Part shown: positions 10,552 through 21,115 of the stretch, piece after piece
Layout of the letters: every line of letters starts with the position of its first letter
How positions within the stretch are numbered: position 1 is the stretch's first letter
NCBI RefSeq assembly: GCF_009017415.1
Contig: NC_092403.1
Span: 310,001 to 374,000 of the forward strand
Source: Aspergillus flavus
Lineage: Eukaryota > Ascomycota > Eurotiomycetes > Eurotiales > Aspergillaceae
Direction of reading: 5' to 3'
Length of the DNA: 64,000 nt
Position numbers and translations under genes: made by a program
Notes under the pieces: model-generated
Told to the model about the DNA's origin: nothing
Database searches by the model: none
Seen by the model: the letters and a program-made list of their open reading frames with translations, nothing else

Positions 10552-11183
10552 TCAGGGCACCGCATCATCAAACCTCCATCCAGCACCTCGGACATATTCA
10601 CTAGGACTTGCCTTCCATTTCCTCAACACGGCTTTGACTTCATCGTTGAGCTCCAGCTCCGCTGAATCGACACGTGAAACCAGAGTTTGGGCCAGCTGGA
10701 TCCTCAACGTACCATACAACGAGGTATGTTCGTGGATAGGCCCATCTCCAAGGAGTAAGGCACAGGGCAATATCTCTAAGCGTGCAGGAATTTTCATCGC
10801 CCCTTCCAGGAGCTTGAATTCGGCCAACAGGGTCGGACCCGCTTCACACCTCTCAACAAGCTGCAGCACACGAAGCGCAAACTCTTTGTCCGGCTCCTCG
10901 ACGAACGGATTTACCTTTGTCGAGGGGAGAATAGTGACCTGCAATTCCAGCCACGAAGGGAGCACCACGGGTTGGCGATCCAGATGTTCACCCACTCCTC
11001 GGTTTGGAGGGATTCCACATTAGCTGCGTTCTGTTCCAATATCCTCTTATAGAGCACTTGGTACCGTCCCTGGCATTCCGAACCTGTATACCCACGAGAT
11101 TTACCTGCAAGTGCTCATGGTTCATTCAGGACTCTCGTTCTTCGCTTTCTTTCTGCTTCAGGAGCTGTGGAGTATGAGACCAT
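10552..11183 (-). pseudogene. Uncertain minus-strand gene or decayed gene, no family recognised
   Basis: An open frame at 10552-10995 encodes about 147 protein-like residues (VERCEAGPTLLAEFKLLEGAM; KAVLRKWKASPSEYVRGAGW) but has no ATG at its start. Upstream, an ATG at 11183 opens MVSYSTAPEAERKRRTRVLNEP, which hits a TGA at 11115-11117. The same frame then continues with YQVLYKRILEQNAANVESLQ up to about 10970, one base out of phase with the downstream ORF. No convincing intron joins them. It is either a gene with an unusual structure or, more likely, one broken by a stop and a frameshift. The basic N-terminus is only vaguely bZIP-like. Confidence 0.35.
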
Positions 11184-11999
11184 AGTCGACCTACATGTGA
11201 CATTAGTGAGGAAGCAATGCAGCGCTTACAAGCGCTGATTTAGCAGGGCGACCTTGGATCTAGACTCACAATAAGTGACAGAAGTTGAAACTTATATATT
11301 GTTCGCTTTTACCAACAGCAGATTCCCATAGCAGTGAGATCTATCTCCAGATAAAATACAACTTTAGATTGCCAGCCGAGAATAGCACTGTCCTTGGGAC
11401 TACCACTATACTTCTCATAGCATGCTGAAGTAATTCGAAAACTTCAGTTATCTTTGTCCAAGTAAATGGTATCCTGTATTTACAAGCTTCAAGGCGAGAT
11501 GGAGATGAGAGCTGTTTGATAACAAGTATAAGTCATAGCCCTCACTACCAGTCTGCCATTTTGGATTCTAGCATCAACCCTGTCTGATATACGCAACAAT
11601 CATTCTTCAATAGTCCTAACTCCTGACCCATGTACAGCCAAAAAACAACAATTGGACGGGCCTGGATGGTATCTGAGGAATCAACGTCCGCCGGAAAAAC
11701 AAAAGTCCACGAACTAAAATAGAGGACCCACGTGGGTACCAACAAAATGCCCGAAAAGGGACAACTTTATCACGAACTGAAGATAAGATGGATGGGGCTG
11801 GTGGGTCACGCATATCATATCGAATCGCATACGTAATAAGCGCCTTATCTGCCTTACGGAGTACGTAGTAATAATAGTAAACAATGATCCATTGGTTTGG
11901 TATCATTCAGAGTGGAAATATAGCTATGAAGATATTAAAAGACCTTCGCACATGGGCATGCAATTCGTAACTAGAATACCGAAATTAGAAGAGATGAAA
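11184..11999. other. Intergenic, no gene seen
   Basis: AT-rich sequence between two minus-strand genes. It contains the motif TACGGAGTACGTAGTA near 11855. Confidence 0.45.
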
Positions 12000-13658
12000 T
12001 CACTCGATCAGCGCCATCAGCTTCCTTCCCCACGTATCCCTCGGTCGGGGCGGTTTCTCCGCCGCTAAAATCTCCTGCAAGCCTGTTTGCAAGTCCACCT
12101 CTTCTGGTCGCCATGCCCATGGATCCTGCCAGAACAAGATGCGGTGACCGGCGTACAAGACGAGGAAGGCGGGAATACCAATGTAGGCGGTGAAGAAATT
12201 GGACGCGGACCATTCCGACGGGAAGAAGCAGGTGAAGCCGTTGATCAGAGTCAAGAAGATCGCGCCACCCATGCCGATGTACATCCCGTAAGGCTGCATG
12301 CGGGAGTAGTAGGGCTTTTCGATGCCTTGCACTTGGATGGCCTTGTTCCATCGGATGTAGATGATGCCGCAGCAAGTCCAACTGATAAATCCGGAGGTGT
12401 TGGTGAAGTTGATCAGCCAGTTAAAGACCGTGTTACTGCCGCTCCCGACAGAGAGGTATGCGAGAAAGAGGAAGAGGGAAGAGATGCCGACCGCGTAGTA
12501 AGGGACACCCCACCGGTTGCAGGCTTTGAAAATGCTGGGGGCATTGCCCGACACCGCAAGACCGTAGAGAGAGCGGGAAGACATGTAGAGGAAGGAGTTT
12601 CCAGCCGACCAGGCGGATGTAAGGATGGCCGCATTGACAATGTGATTTAGTACGGGAATTCCGGCGTTGGAAATCGCGACCACAAAGGGGGAGGAGGAGG
12701 CATCGTGGCCATCGCCATGTACCAGCTCTTTGGCGTTGGACGGGCAGATGACACCGATCGCGAGCGAACCCAGGAAGTAGAAGATGACGAGTCGATAGAT
12801 ATAGCGACGCGCAACCTTAGGGATGTTCCGGCGCGGGGATTCCATCTCACCACCACTGATCACCACAAGTTCAGGGGCAAAGAGGAACGCGATGGCACTC
12901 TTGACGATGCATTGCAAAAGACCAACAAAGCGACCACGGTCACCACTGACTAAATATGTGTTCATGACACCGGGGTCTTTCCAGTAATGGAAGCCAAGAC
13001 GCTGACGGTTTGGTCCGCCGCCCCAGAAGAGGATGAAGGAGAGGATGAGAAGGCCGACCAGGGTGATAATCTTGATGCTGGCAAACCAGAATTCGCTCTC
13101 TCCGTAGGCACCGACCGGAAGAAAGTTGAGTACCACAATAACCACCAGCATGATGGTAATCCACACGGCGATGTGAACGCTATTGGGCCAGTAATCGATG
13201 ACCATGGACGCGGCCACGATTTCATAGGCAGCTAGAATCGCCAATGAGTACCAGTAAAGGTATCCCATGGCGAAACCCAAGCTCCGTGAGACGTAGCGAA
13301 AGCCGTGGTAGCTCATGGTGCCACCGTGGACCGGCATGTAAGCACCTACTTCGGCGATTCCGGTGACGATCGCATAAATGAGTGCGGAGATGAAGGTGTA
13401 GCCCAGGAGAAGAGATAATGGGCCACCAATCACTAGCGCTTGACCCGAACCCACGAACAGACCGGTGCCAATTGTGCCTCCCAGTGCCATCAGTTGTACA
13501 TGTCGATTTTTGAGACCGCGCTGGGTATTCATGTATCGCTCGTCCAGCAGGTCGGCCTCCACCATGGCCTGCATGGTGCCCGCCTTGACATCGCCGGATT
13601 CAGGATCATGGGAATAGGACGCCGCCGGAGCGATAGTGGGCTTCTCGCCGGAACCCAT
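12000..13658 (-). CDS. Amino-acid permease (YAT/AAP family, APC superfamily)
   Basis: Single exon, 552 aa. The ATG at 13658 (MGSGEKPTIAP) is preferred over an ATG 14 codons upstream because it fits the usual short cytosolic N-tail. It carries the family signature around TM1 (LGGTIGTGLFVGSGQALVIGG cut across the helix), then IAEVGAYMP and TMSYHGFRYV, and further helices to 12 in all. MESPRRNIPKVARRY forms the loop typical of fungal amino-acid/proton symporters, and the C-tail ends LMALIE. It is a plasma-membrane importer of amino acids whose substrate range cannot be told. Five GATAA cores lie in the 660 nt upstream, suggesting control by an AreA-type GATA factor. The proline-permease branch is an alternative placement. 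Confidence 0.95.
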   Translation of the reverse strand: MGSGEKPTIAPAASYSHDPESGDVKAGTMQAMVEADLLDERYMNTQRGLKNRHVQLMALGGTIGTGLFVGSGQALVIGGPLSLLLGYTFISALIYAIVTGIAEVGAYMPVHGGTMSYHGFRYVSRSLGFAMGYLYWYSLAILAAYEIVAASMVIDYWPNSVHIAVWITIMLVVIVVLNFLPVGAYGESEFWFASIKIITLVGLLILSFILFWGGGPNRQRLGFHYWKDPGVMNTYLVSGDRGRFVGLLQCIVKSAIAFLFAPELVVISGGEMESPRRNIPKVARRYIYRLVIFYFLGSLAIGVICPSNAKELVHGDGHDASSSPFVVAISNAGIPVLNHIVNAAILTSAWSAGNSFLYMSSRSLYGLAVSGNAPSIFKACNRWGVPYYAVGISSLFLFLAYLSVGSGSNTVFNWLINFTNTSGFISWTCCGIIYIRWNKAIQVQGIEKPYYSRMQPYGMYIGMGGAIFLTLINGFTCFFPSEWSASNFFTAYIGIPAFLVLYAGHRILFWQDPWAWRPEEVDLQTGLQEILAAEKPPRPRDTWGRKLMALIE

Positions 13659-14907
13659 GTTGTCGTGGTCCCGAGTAGTTAGTAGGGGAAGGGTTAGCAA
13701 CCAGAGTAAATATTGATTTTAGAAATGGTCAAGAGCGAGAGATGAAGAAGCTATGCGCGGGACACCCTCGGTTATAAAGTCGCCAGACGTTGCGGGCCAA
13801 GCAGAAAAAAGAACAAGCCACTAGCCTCGGGCGTAACATGTGTTGCCTTATCTGCAGCTACACTTTGGGGCCAGGGTCAGTGACCTCTCGCCGTATTCGT
13901 CTTAGTTCAGCTTCATTAACGGGAAGTTGGTCGTAGACAGGGCTTGGTACGCATGCTCACTGGTTGGACCAGCCAAGAAAATGGGCGGAGGTGAAGTTGC
14001 GTCCGGTTGCTGATAAGAAGGAATCTACATGCGGGGAAGTTTTATTCCCTTCTACTCAGACCGGTCGTGTTGCCTTTCCGGTGATTGGAGGGTGAAGCTC
14101 AGGTGGCTTGTTTTAGGGTTCACGCTTATCAGCGGTTGACTTCCTTCGTTTCTTTTGTTTCCAAGTGTCCCGTGGCGTCCAGGGATTTCTTAGCTTTTCT
14201 TGATCAGAAGTTGGATGGATAACGAGAGTGATAATGTCAATTCCATTACAATCACTTTTATTTACTCATCCGTTGTCGGCGGAAAATATCATATCAAAAG
14301 TGAGGAGAAGTGATAAGCCACCCGGTGAAACCAGAGATATCAACGAAACCACTACGAGAGCCTACAACCACTTTTAGCCTTACCACCTGCATGATAATCC
14401 CTCATCCACGCCACTCTGTGCACTAAGTTAATGCCCCGGATAGCTAAATCTTAATTCACCGGTCCGGACACCGGTCCGGACCCTGGAGGCATGGTTATCA
14501 TGGAACCGTCAGAGTGTGTGCACGTCAAAATGAAGCATATCTGGAGACCCACGGACATCTCGCTTAGCGGCCGGCCTGCATTAGTCGCTGTTTCTGCAAT
14601 ATTAGCCAGTGAGATCCAATGTCAGAGGTCGCACCGACAACTGTTTTGATAGCGGGCCGGTATGCGACAAACAGTGCCGGTGAGTTGACATACATCAGAT
14701 ATCTCTGACCCATGAGGCGTGCGATGCAGCCCTACATCAGCGATACCCATTTATCCTCCAGTTACATGCCGCGTAGCCCAGGATGACGTTATTCCACCAG
14801 ATGTTCTGGAATGCTATCTTGAAAAGTGACCAAAGCACCTTTACGCGAGCGTATCATGGATAGTTATACCACTTTTGCCGAGGATCCAAACGAGGAGATA
14901 GTCCGAT
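13659..14907. promoter_or_regulatory. Permease promoter: GATA-site cluster and tandem CCGGTCCGG repeat
   Basis: GATAA cores occur at 13848-13852 (reverse), 14012-14016, 14126-14130 (reverse), 14219-14223 and 14312-14316. Such sites bind GATA factors of nitrogen control in fungi. At 14458-14481 an exact tandem pair of ACCGGTCCGGAC is present. Its palindromic CCGG/CGG halves resemble Zn2Cys6 binding elements. Whether these serve the permease is inferred. No coding sequence is seen here. Confidence 0.5.
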
Positions 14908-16126
14908 TCAAGTATACTGGTCACGGCCCCATCCGCTGATCCGATCCCAGTTCACTACCAGAATTCGTCCGCCACGCTCTTGACCCTCACGCTCAAGCCG
15001 CCGAAGAAGTCGCATGTCCTGCGGAGTGAGGACCTTGCCGTCTAACCGTCGTTCCCATGCAGCTTGGGTAACCACCGGGGCCAAATCCTCCGCGATACCA
15101 GCTTCATCTCGATTACGTGCGTAGACGTGCTGGGATCCTACCTCCCGGGAGAACAGCCACACGGACCCAACAACGGCGTACCGACGCTCCAGGAGCCAAA
15201 TAATCGGCCAGGTGATCAGCCACAGTTGAAGAATAAGACAGGTATAGTACACAAAGTTATTGTTACGGGCACGGTTAATCCAATGTGGCGAATAGACCGT
15301 AAACGACCGGTTGGAGAAGGATGTGGAGATGTCGATGTTGCCTTGATAGTTGAGAGACCGTAGATGGGAAGTTAGAGTAGAATGGATGATAGATGAGTTG
15401 AAGTTCTCGATGTGCCGGGTGAACGTGAAGCTGCGCCATTAGATTAGCATCATGTGTATCCACCAAACGAAATCAACAAACGTACGATTTGACTGGGGAG
15501 GGGTCCTGGCAGAACCGCTCACACCAGCCCATGAGATCCGGTCCTGCATCATCCTCGACCAACCCGACATTTTCAGTAGCAGTACCGTCTTCTTCGGTTG
15601 GCAGCCTGACCCTCCTCCCTCTTGCGTTTCGCTTCCACGTACGCGACCGACATCGCCCACCCCGATATAGCTTTTGCCCATCCCCGTCCCGCGCTACGCG
15701 CAACTGATACCAGCCTGCATCGTGATCGGGGTCGCCCACCAAGTAATTTGTCAGATTGATCCGGAAGTCAAAATCGACCACAGACTCCGTGCGGTTTTCC
15801 TTGCGATCATTTCGGTCGGGGTGGGTCTCTTGATGTGCGCCGCGGACACTTAGACACGGTCGTGGGGGTATGCGAGCCTCGTGGCTGATAAGACTGTGAA
15901 GTGCGGTGGGATCTTGACTCAAAAAGGGGGACATGGTTGTAGACGGTCGCTCAGTAATCTCAGATCGGTCATTGTCTTGTACTTCATTGTCGGCGATCGG
16001 GGGTGTCGCTGTGGAAGGTCCAGCCAGAGGTGGAAGAGAGTCGTCCAAAGAGGGTTGTCCGGAGACCACCTGTTCGTACGGAGGAGGGAGATCATTGGGA
16101 TCGCAATCTGGCTGTAGCTTGCCCAT
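14908..16126 (-). CDS. Conserved fungal protein of unknown function with one transmembrane segment, two exons
   Basis: Model: complement(14908-15430, 15486-16126), 387 aa. The 55-nt intron has a GTACGT donor and a GCGCAG acceptor with a GCTAATCTAA branch. Splicing yields PSPVKSFTFTRHIENF. The N-terminal 100 residues are Pro/Ser-rich with a PPPYEQV motif. The middle part has VVDFDFRINLTNYL, and the C-terminal half reads FTVYSPHWINRARNN followed by a hydrophobic helix LILQLWLITWPIIWLLE at about residues 276-292. PPPY motifs are bound by WW-domain ubiquitin ligases, which would fit a membrane adaptor, but that is inference. The pattern matches a conserved Pezizomycotina protein I cannot name. 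Confidence 0.85.
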
Positions 16127-16674
16127 CGTAAGACTGCAGTACTGATATGTGCTAGGAAAAGGTGTACGGAGAGGGAAGTTGTATATAGCACGGAGCAGCT
16201 AGGAAACAATGAGGCGATGAGACAATTCGTCATCTGTCATGTGTCATGGTTGCTGCCTGATAACCTTGAGCTTGGCATAAGGCAGAATTCCAAACAGCTG
16301 CCAAACTTTCTTATCCTCGGATTCTCCACCGAGAAACACATTCCGAAAGACCCACCCAGCAGTCGAAATATCCTACAGTTGGCCGTAGCTCATCTACTAC
16401 AATGGAAATTGCTAAAATGTCATTATCGTTAAATCTTATGCATTGTCATATCTAAATATCATCCTCCATCTAGACTATATCAGTCAAGCTTGTTCCAAAA
16501 GTCAACATCACACGACACCATACATTTCCCAAGAGTTCTATTCCCAAACGGCTGGTCCCACCGCACAGCGCAGGCAAATAGATCGGGGATGAAGAACTAG
16601 CCCGCGCGTGAACAGAAGAAGCCTGCGTGCCCGGACTACCTACAGGGCCTCGACCCAGCTCCCAGGCCGTCCTC
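16127..16674. other. Intergenic, no gene seen
   Basis: Probable shared 3'/5' flank between two minus-strand genes. Only short ORFs without features were found. Confidence 0.4.
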
Positions 16675-16956
16675 TCAGAACACCCAACTCGGCAAGAATT
16701 GACGGAACCTGGCGAAAGCCCCAGGACCCGGACTCGGGTACGCCCCGGGGCCGAGGGGATGGTCGGCGCACATGCGGACGTCGGTCATCGTAACACCTTC
16801 CGGCAGTTCTGCTGGGTCGATCCTCATTACTCCAAGGGACCCGCACTCGGCTTCCGCCGCGGCGACCTCGTCGGGGGTTGCATCTGGGCGGAGAGCGGCG
16901 AGGGCGGTGGTTGCGGAGATGCCGAGAAGGAGGGAGAGGTAGATGAGGGGTTTCAT
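16675..16956 (-). CDS. Tiny secreted protein (93 aa)
   Basis: The ATG at 16956 begins a clear signal peptide, MKPLIYLSLLLGISATTALA. The mature part is about 73 residues, acidic at first (TPDEVAAAEAECGSLG), with two cysteines, then MTDVRMCADHPLGPGAYP, and ends RQFLPSWVF. Two cysteines would allow one disulphide. The family is not recognised. The ATG is followed upstream, on the coding strand, by a long CT-dinucleotide and pyrimidine tract at 17011-17070 that may lie in the 5'UTR or core promoter. The neighbours do not suggest a role. Confidence 0.7.
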   Translation of the reverse strand: MKPLIYLSLLLGISATTALAALRPDATPDEVAAAEAECGSLGVMRIDPAELPEGVTMTDVRMCADHPLGPGAYPSPGPGAFARFRQFLPSWVF

Positions 16957-17010
16957 GGTGGAGTTGGATCAGGCGATGATCTTATAGAGTGATGTAGTTA
17001 GTTCTAGAGA

Positions 17011-17070
17011 GTAAAAAAAAGAAAAGAAAAAGAAAAAGAAAAAAGGAGAGAGAGAGAGAGAGAGAGAATG
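17011..17070. repeat. AAAAAG / AG microsatellite
   Basis: Purine-only tract on the + strand: A-rich units with single Gs, then about eleven AG dinucleotides. On the minus strand it reads as a pyrimidine tract just upstream of the small secreted gene starting at 16956. Confidence 0.85.
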
Positions 17071-17690
17071 AGGAGCAAATGAGGGCTAATCAGGAAACAA
17101 AGGGGACTTCGTACCTTTGAATTCACGCAGGAATACTGGACGGGTATTTGGTGAGTGTAAAGGGGAAGGTGACAAGCGCTAATCCTCTGAGAAATGAAGA
17201 TATTAATGCGTTGGGAAGCAGCGGGCTTCATCCTAGCTGCTACTAGCGGGTAAGGATATAGGACGTGGTGTGGTTCGGTACTGTCTCAGTCTGCTGGGGA
17301 GCCTGCTTCTTTGTACAGCCCCTACTAGTATGACCGGGCAGCCCGATTGGTCGGTACCCTCGTTTGCTGCCTGGGCAGCCTTGACCTGGTAAGTCATGGA
17401 CCCCAGTCAGTGAGGTCTCACCCTGTCGCCGCTCTTATCTACGAAAGTAGACACACAGGAGATTTCCTTATCTGGTGAGAATAGAGTGCCCACTCGCATG
17501 GGCATGGCAGGACTAGCCCCATTGATGTAACATCAGGGTTATGAAGACACGGCCAGGAACTCCATTCTCGCCGGACGATCGTCAGTGGGTGCTCTAGACC
17601 GGCCCGGTCCGAACTTGGTGTGGGAAAGAACCATTTTTTTCCAATAGTATTAATCGGTTGAAGATCCAGGGAGCCCTATTTGAATTTGGT
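17071..17690. other. Intergenic, no gene seen
   Basis: Lies between the divergent tiny secreted gene and the flavohaemoglobin relic. No globin-domain coding sequence is visible here, so the relic appears truncated at its 5' side. Confidence 0.45.
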
Positions 17691-18280
17691 GACCTTGTGG
17701 GGTGGCGCTCTGTTGAAATCGCGGATGTGCCAGCATTTCATCTTGGCCAGTATATTTCGTTGCAGGTATAAGGTTCCTGAGCTCCAACATTCCCAGGCTC
17801 GACAGTACTCCCTGAGTGACGAGCTCTCTCCGTACTACTACTGTATCAATGTGAAGAAAGAAGATGGGCTGAACACTGCAGAGAAGAGCGCGGGTGCTCA
17901 CCATGCATATATCTCGAGTCTCCTACCAAATAGCTTCAACAAGGGTGACACGGTCAAGCCTTGCTACCCTGACGGTGACTCCTTCCTCTGAGAAACCGAT
18001 ACTGAGCCGAGTCATCCTGTTGTCCTTATCTCCGCCAGTGTGGGCTCAACATTACTGATCTCGATTCTGATTGCATTGACGTCACAGTCGGCATCATTCC
18101 GGAGTGCGTACCGTTTAAGAACATATCTTGAACCTGACCAACGATCGTCCCAACGCGCATGCCACCTTTTTCCACAGCCACCAATCCCTCGAAGAGAAAC
18201 AGGGTGTGGATTATCACCATGTCGTACACGTCAACCTGTCCAAGCTTGACGGGAACACTGACTTGTTTACTGGTTCTGTC
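17691..18280 (+). pseudogene. Flavohaemoglobin relic (FAD/NAD reductase part only)
   Basis: Three consecutive pieces in shifting frames match the reductase part of a flavohaemoglobin, an NO dioxygenase. Piece 1 (17691-17768) reads WRSVEIADVPA..FHLGQYISLQV. Piece 2 (17767 on) reads KVPELQHSQARQYSLSD (the FAD-binding RQYSLS motif), then YYYCINVKKEDGLNT and KGDTVKPCYPDGDSFL, a TGA at 17989-17991, and HPVVLISASVGST. Piece 3 (18092 on) reads HSGVRTV, a TAA, then EHILNLTNDRPNAHATFFH and VNLSKLDGNTDLF. At least two frameshifts and two stops break it. The globin domain and the end of the NAD domain are missing. It is non-functional as a flavohaemoglobin. Confidence 0.85.
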
Positions 18281-18837
18281 AATGCAGGTTATAATTCCCC
18301 CATCAATTTCACTCACATGTCTCTTATGGTCTGTGATCATGCTACCCGGAGATACATTCCGCAGTGGATTAGTGTATAGTGTCATGCAGAATAATAACGA
18401 TCACCACAAATCAACTATACGTGCAACGGCTATTTGGGGGTGGGCGTTTCAACTACCGACTGGTGTTCTCCACTATACCCCATCCTCCACGGACCGAAAC
18501 GCCTCGAGTGCGGAGTTAATTAATTTCCCCACATTTCTGCACGGGGTCCAGTCGGAAAAATTATACGACGCCTGTCTCAACATTTCCTGCAATCTGACTC
18601 GACCATCTTGCTTACGAGCGCTTAGCTGGGTCCGTTCCAAAAAGAGACATGGAGCTCTCTTCTGGATCAAGAGCGGAGCATCGCCCGATCCACGCGTGGG
18701 CCCAGAATGTCTATCAGGGGCGCATTTCTCCAGAGTCCAGATTTTATAAGAACAGCCGAATCCTGAAGAGCGAGCTATCTTTCAGAAACAGACAGCGCAC
18801 AGCCAACAACAACGGGCAACAAGTCAGAGCAAGCACC
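18281..18837. promoter_or_regulatory. Mannanase promoter region
   Basis: Contains TTTTATAAGA at about 18741-18750, roughly 90 nt before the mannanase ATG, a likely TATA element. No gene is supported here. Confidence 0.45.
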
Positions 18838-20096
18838 ATGAAGCTTAACCCTTCACTCCTCACCGCAGCCGGCCTGGTGTCGGCCCAATTGGCCTCTGCT
18901 CTTCCCCAAGCGTCATCCTCAACTGTCTCGCCCAGTCCGAGTCCATCCGCCACACCCGGTTCTTTCGTTACTACTTCAGGTCTCAACTTTGTGATCGATG
19001 GCAAGACAGGATATTTTGCCGGTTCCAACTCATACTGGATTGGATTCCAGAAGAACAACGACGATGTGGATCTCGTATTCAGTCACTTGCAGGAATCCGG
19101 TCTCAAGATCCTTCGTGTCTGGGGGTTCAATGATGTCAACCAGAAGCCCACCGATGGCTCGGTCTACTACCATCTGCTGGCAGATGGCACGGCAACCGTC
19201 AATGAGGGTGAAGATGGCCTCCAGCGACTGGACTACGTGGTCTCCTCGGCAGAGAAGCACGGTATTAAGTTGATCATTAACTTCGTCAACTTCTGGGATG
19301 ACTATGGTGGTATCAATGCCTATGTCAAGGCCTTCGGTGGGTCGAAGGAGGACTTTTACACCAACGACGCCATGCAGGCAGCCTACCGCGCTTATATCAA
19401 GGCAGTCATTTCGCGGTACAGCGACTCTACCGCGATCTTTGCATGGGAACTGGCCAATGAGCCCCGTTGCCAGGGCTGTGAGACCACCGTGTTGTATAAC
19501 TGGATCGAGAGTACCAGCCAGTATATCAAGTCGTTGGACTCGAAGCATCTGGTTTGCATCGGTGACGGTATGTGAACCTGGCCTTTCCTGTAATCTACAA
19601 TCTCTAACAAGAGCAGAGGGCTTCGGCCTCGACACTGGTTCGGATGGAAGCTATCCGTACCAATACTCTGAAGGAAGTGATTTTGCCAAGAACCTGGCTA
19701 TTCCCACGATTGACTTCGGAACCTTCCATCTCTATCCAAGCAGCTGTAAGTCTACATCAGTAGCAAATCAAACAGGGTAAGCTAATGCTCTTAGGGGGAA
19801 CCACGAATGACTGGGGCAACGGCTGGGTCACCTCGCACGGGGCAGCCTGCAAGGAGGCTGGAAAGCCTTGCCTGTTCGAGGAGTATGGAGTGACCTCGGA
19901 CCATTGTGCCGTTGAGAAACCTTGGCAAAACACGGCACTTAACACAACTGCCATCTCAGGGGACCTCTACTGGCAGTACGGAGATCAGCTGAGCGGTGGA
20001 CCATCACCAGACGATGGCAACACCTTCTACTATGGAACGGATGATTTCAAGTGTCTCGTGACTGACCATATTGCGGCTATCAACAGTCGTAACTGA
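18838..20096 (+). CDS. Secreted endo-beta-1,4-mannanase (GH5_7), three exons
   Basis: Model: join(18838-19567, 19617-19745, 19795-20096), 386 aa. Both introns are 49 nt. The ATG at 18838 starts a signal peptide ([21 protein letters not shown]) followed by a short Ser/Pro linker, but no carbohydrate-binding module is present. GH5 landmarks are [48 protein letters not shown] (acid/base Glu in the NEP motif), [11 protein letters not shown] and [10 protein letters not shown] (nucleophile Glu). It cleaves internal beta-1,4 linkages of mannan and galactomannan outside the cell. The length and pattern closely follow Aspergillus endo-mannanases of the manA type. Nothing looks broken. Confidence 0.97.
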
Positions 20097-20376
20097 TGCG
20101 GAGTTCACATTGACAGTGTGAAGACAGAGTTGTACAGGAAAGTGCTGGTTAGCGAGTGTATCTTTGAAAATGAAGTGCAAATTTCACTCTCTAAGTTTCC
20201 GCTTAAATGTCCATTCGTCCGCTAGAGGCACCTCCATGGCGTAGTAAGTAGGCGTGTCGTGTAGGTGACTGTGGTGCTGAACCTCCCGTCTACTGGCGTA
20301 CTTTCCGACGACGTCTATTTCAGAGTCCAAGTATAGTAAGTAGAATACACAAATCCAGCTGAACAAGCGAAGTTCA

Positions 20377-21115
20377 TTATGCAAGCTCCTGTGGACGGGG
20401 CTCGGGCTTCCCAAGCTCATATCGAACAACTGTTTGCGGCTGCTGTACTGTAGGCACTGACTCGGTCCAAGACTTCGACGGTACAACACTATGTTGCGAT
20501 GACCTCCTCCGTCGAATATAGAAGAATGCACAAGCCATTGCAAGCAAAAATACACCAACACCAACCCCTACCCCAATACCAGCCGCAGCACCGGCTCCTA
20601 TCTGACTGCCGGTAGAATTCACAACCGGTGGAGACACAACATCAGTCGGAGTCGCATATAGCGGTGTGCCGGTTGCGGGCAGATATTGAATTGTAACCAG
20701 TTTGCTGGGTGCTGGAGCAGGGAATTTCTCAACAGAAAGGCTTGAGCAATCGGCCTTTCCATCACTGGTATATGTGCAACAGGCCCAAAGCCCTGTATCT
20801 TCATCATAGTCTATGATTGATCCAGGTTGATTGCCTATATGGATTCAGCATTGTTGATACTGTAAACCTCTTAGATGGGAAATTACCACATCGGTTCATG
20901 CATGCCGGGTCCTGGAGTGTTGGATCCGTGCAATCCGCCGTATAGTATCCATTGACCGAATTGTTCTTGGAATAGTGGCAGATGCCATTGCTCATACAAT
21001 AGTCACCCTTTACACAACATTGCACGTGGGGATAAGTTGCGTTTGGAATGCCGCAGGGCGCATCTGCATCAAAGTTGGAAGATATCCTGCCTAAATGGAG
21101 CGAATAGCACGACAT
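20377..21115 (-). CDS. Cys-rich single-pass membrane protein, two exons
   Basis: Model: complement(20377-20834, 20887-21115), 228 aa. The 52-nt intron (GTAATT..TATAG) joins CMNRC to GNQPGSIIDYD. Residues 1-110 hold 13 or so cysteines in a pattern seen in many fungal surface proteins: PCG, VQCCVKGDYCMSNGIC, ADCTDPTLQDPACMNRC and WACCTYTSDGKADC. A Thr/Pro-rich stalk is followed by a TM helix at about 155-183 (GAGAAAGIGVGVGVGVFLLAM) and a stop-transfer RRRR. The cytosolic tail is short. The predicted start MSCYSLHLG lacks a signal peptide, and a TATA-like ATATAAAT about 65 nt upstream leaves no room for another exon. It may be a wall-integrity sensor-like protein, by inference only. Confidence 0.8.

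Noticed and set aside
12087..12650. 187-codon plus-strand ORF antisense to the permease
   Set aside because: It lies wholly inside the strongly supported permease on the other strand and has the Glu/Gly/Val-rich composition of a shadow frame.
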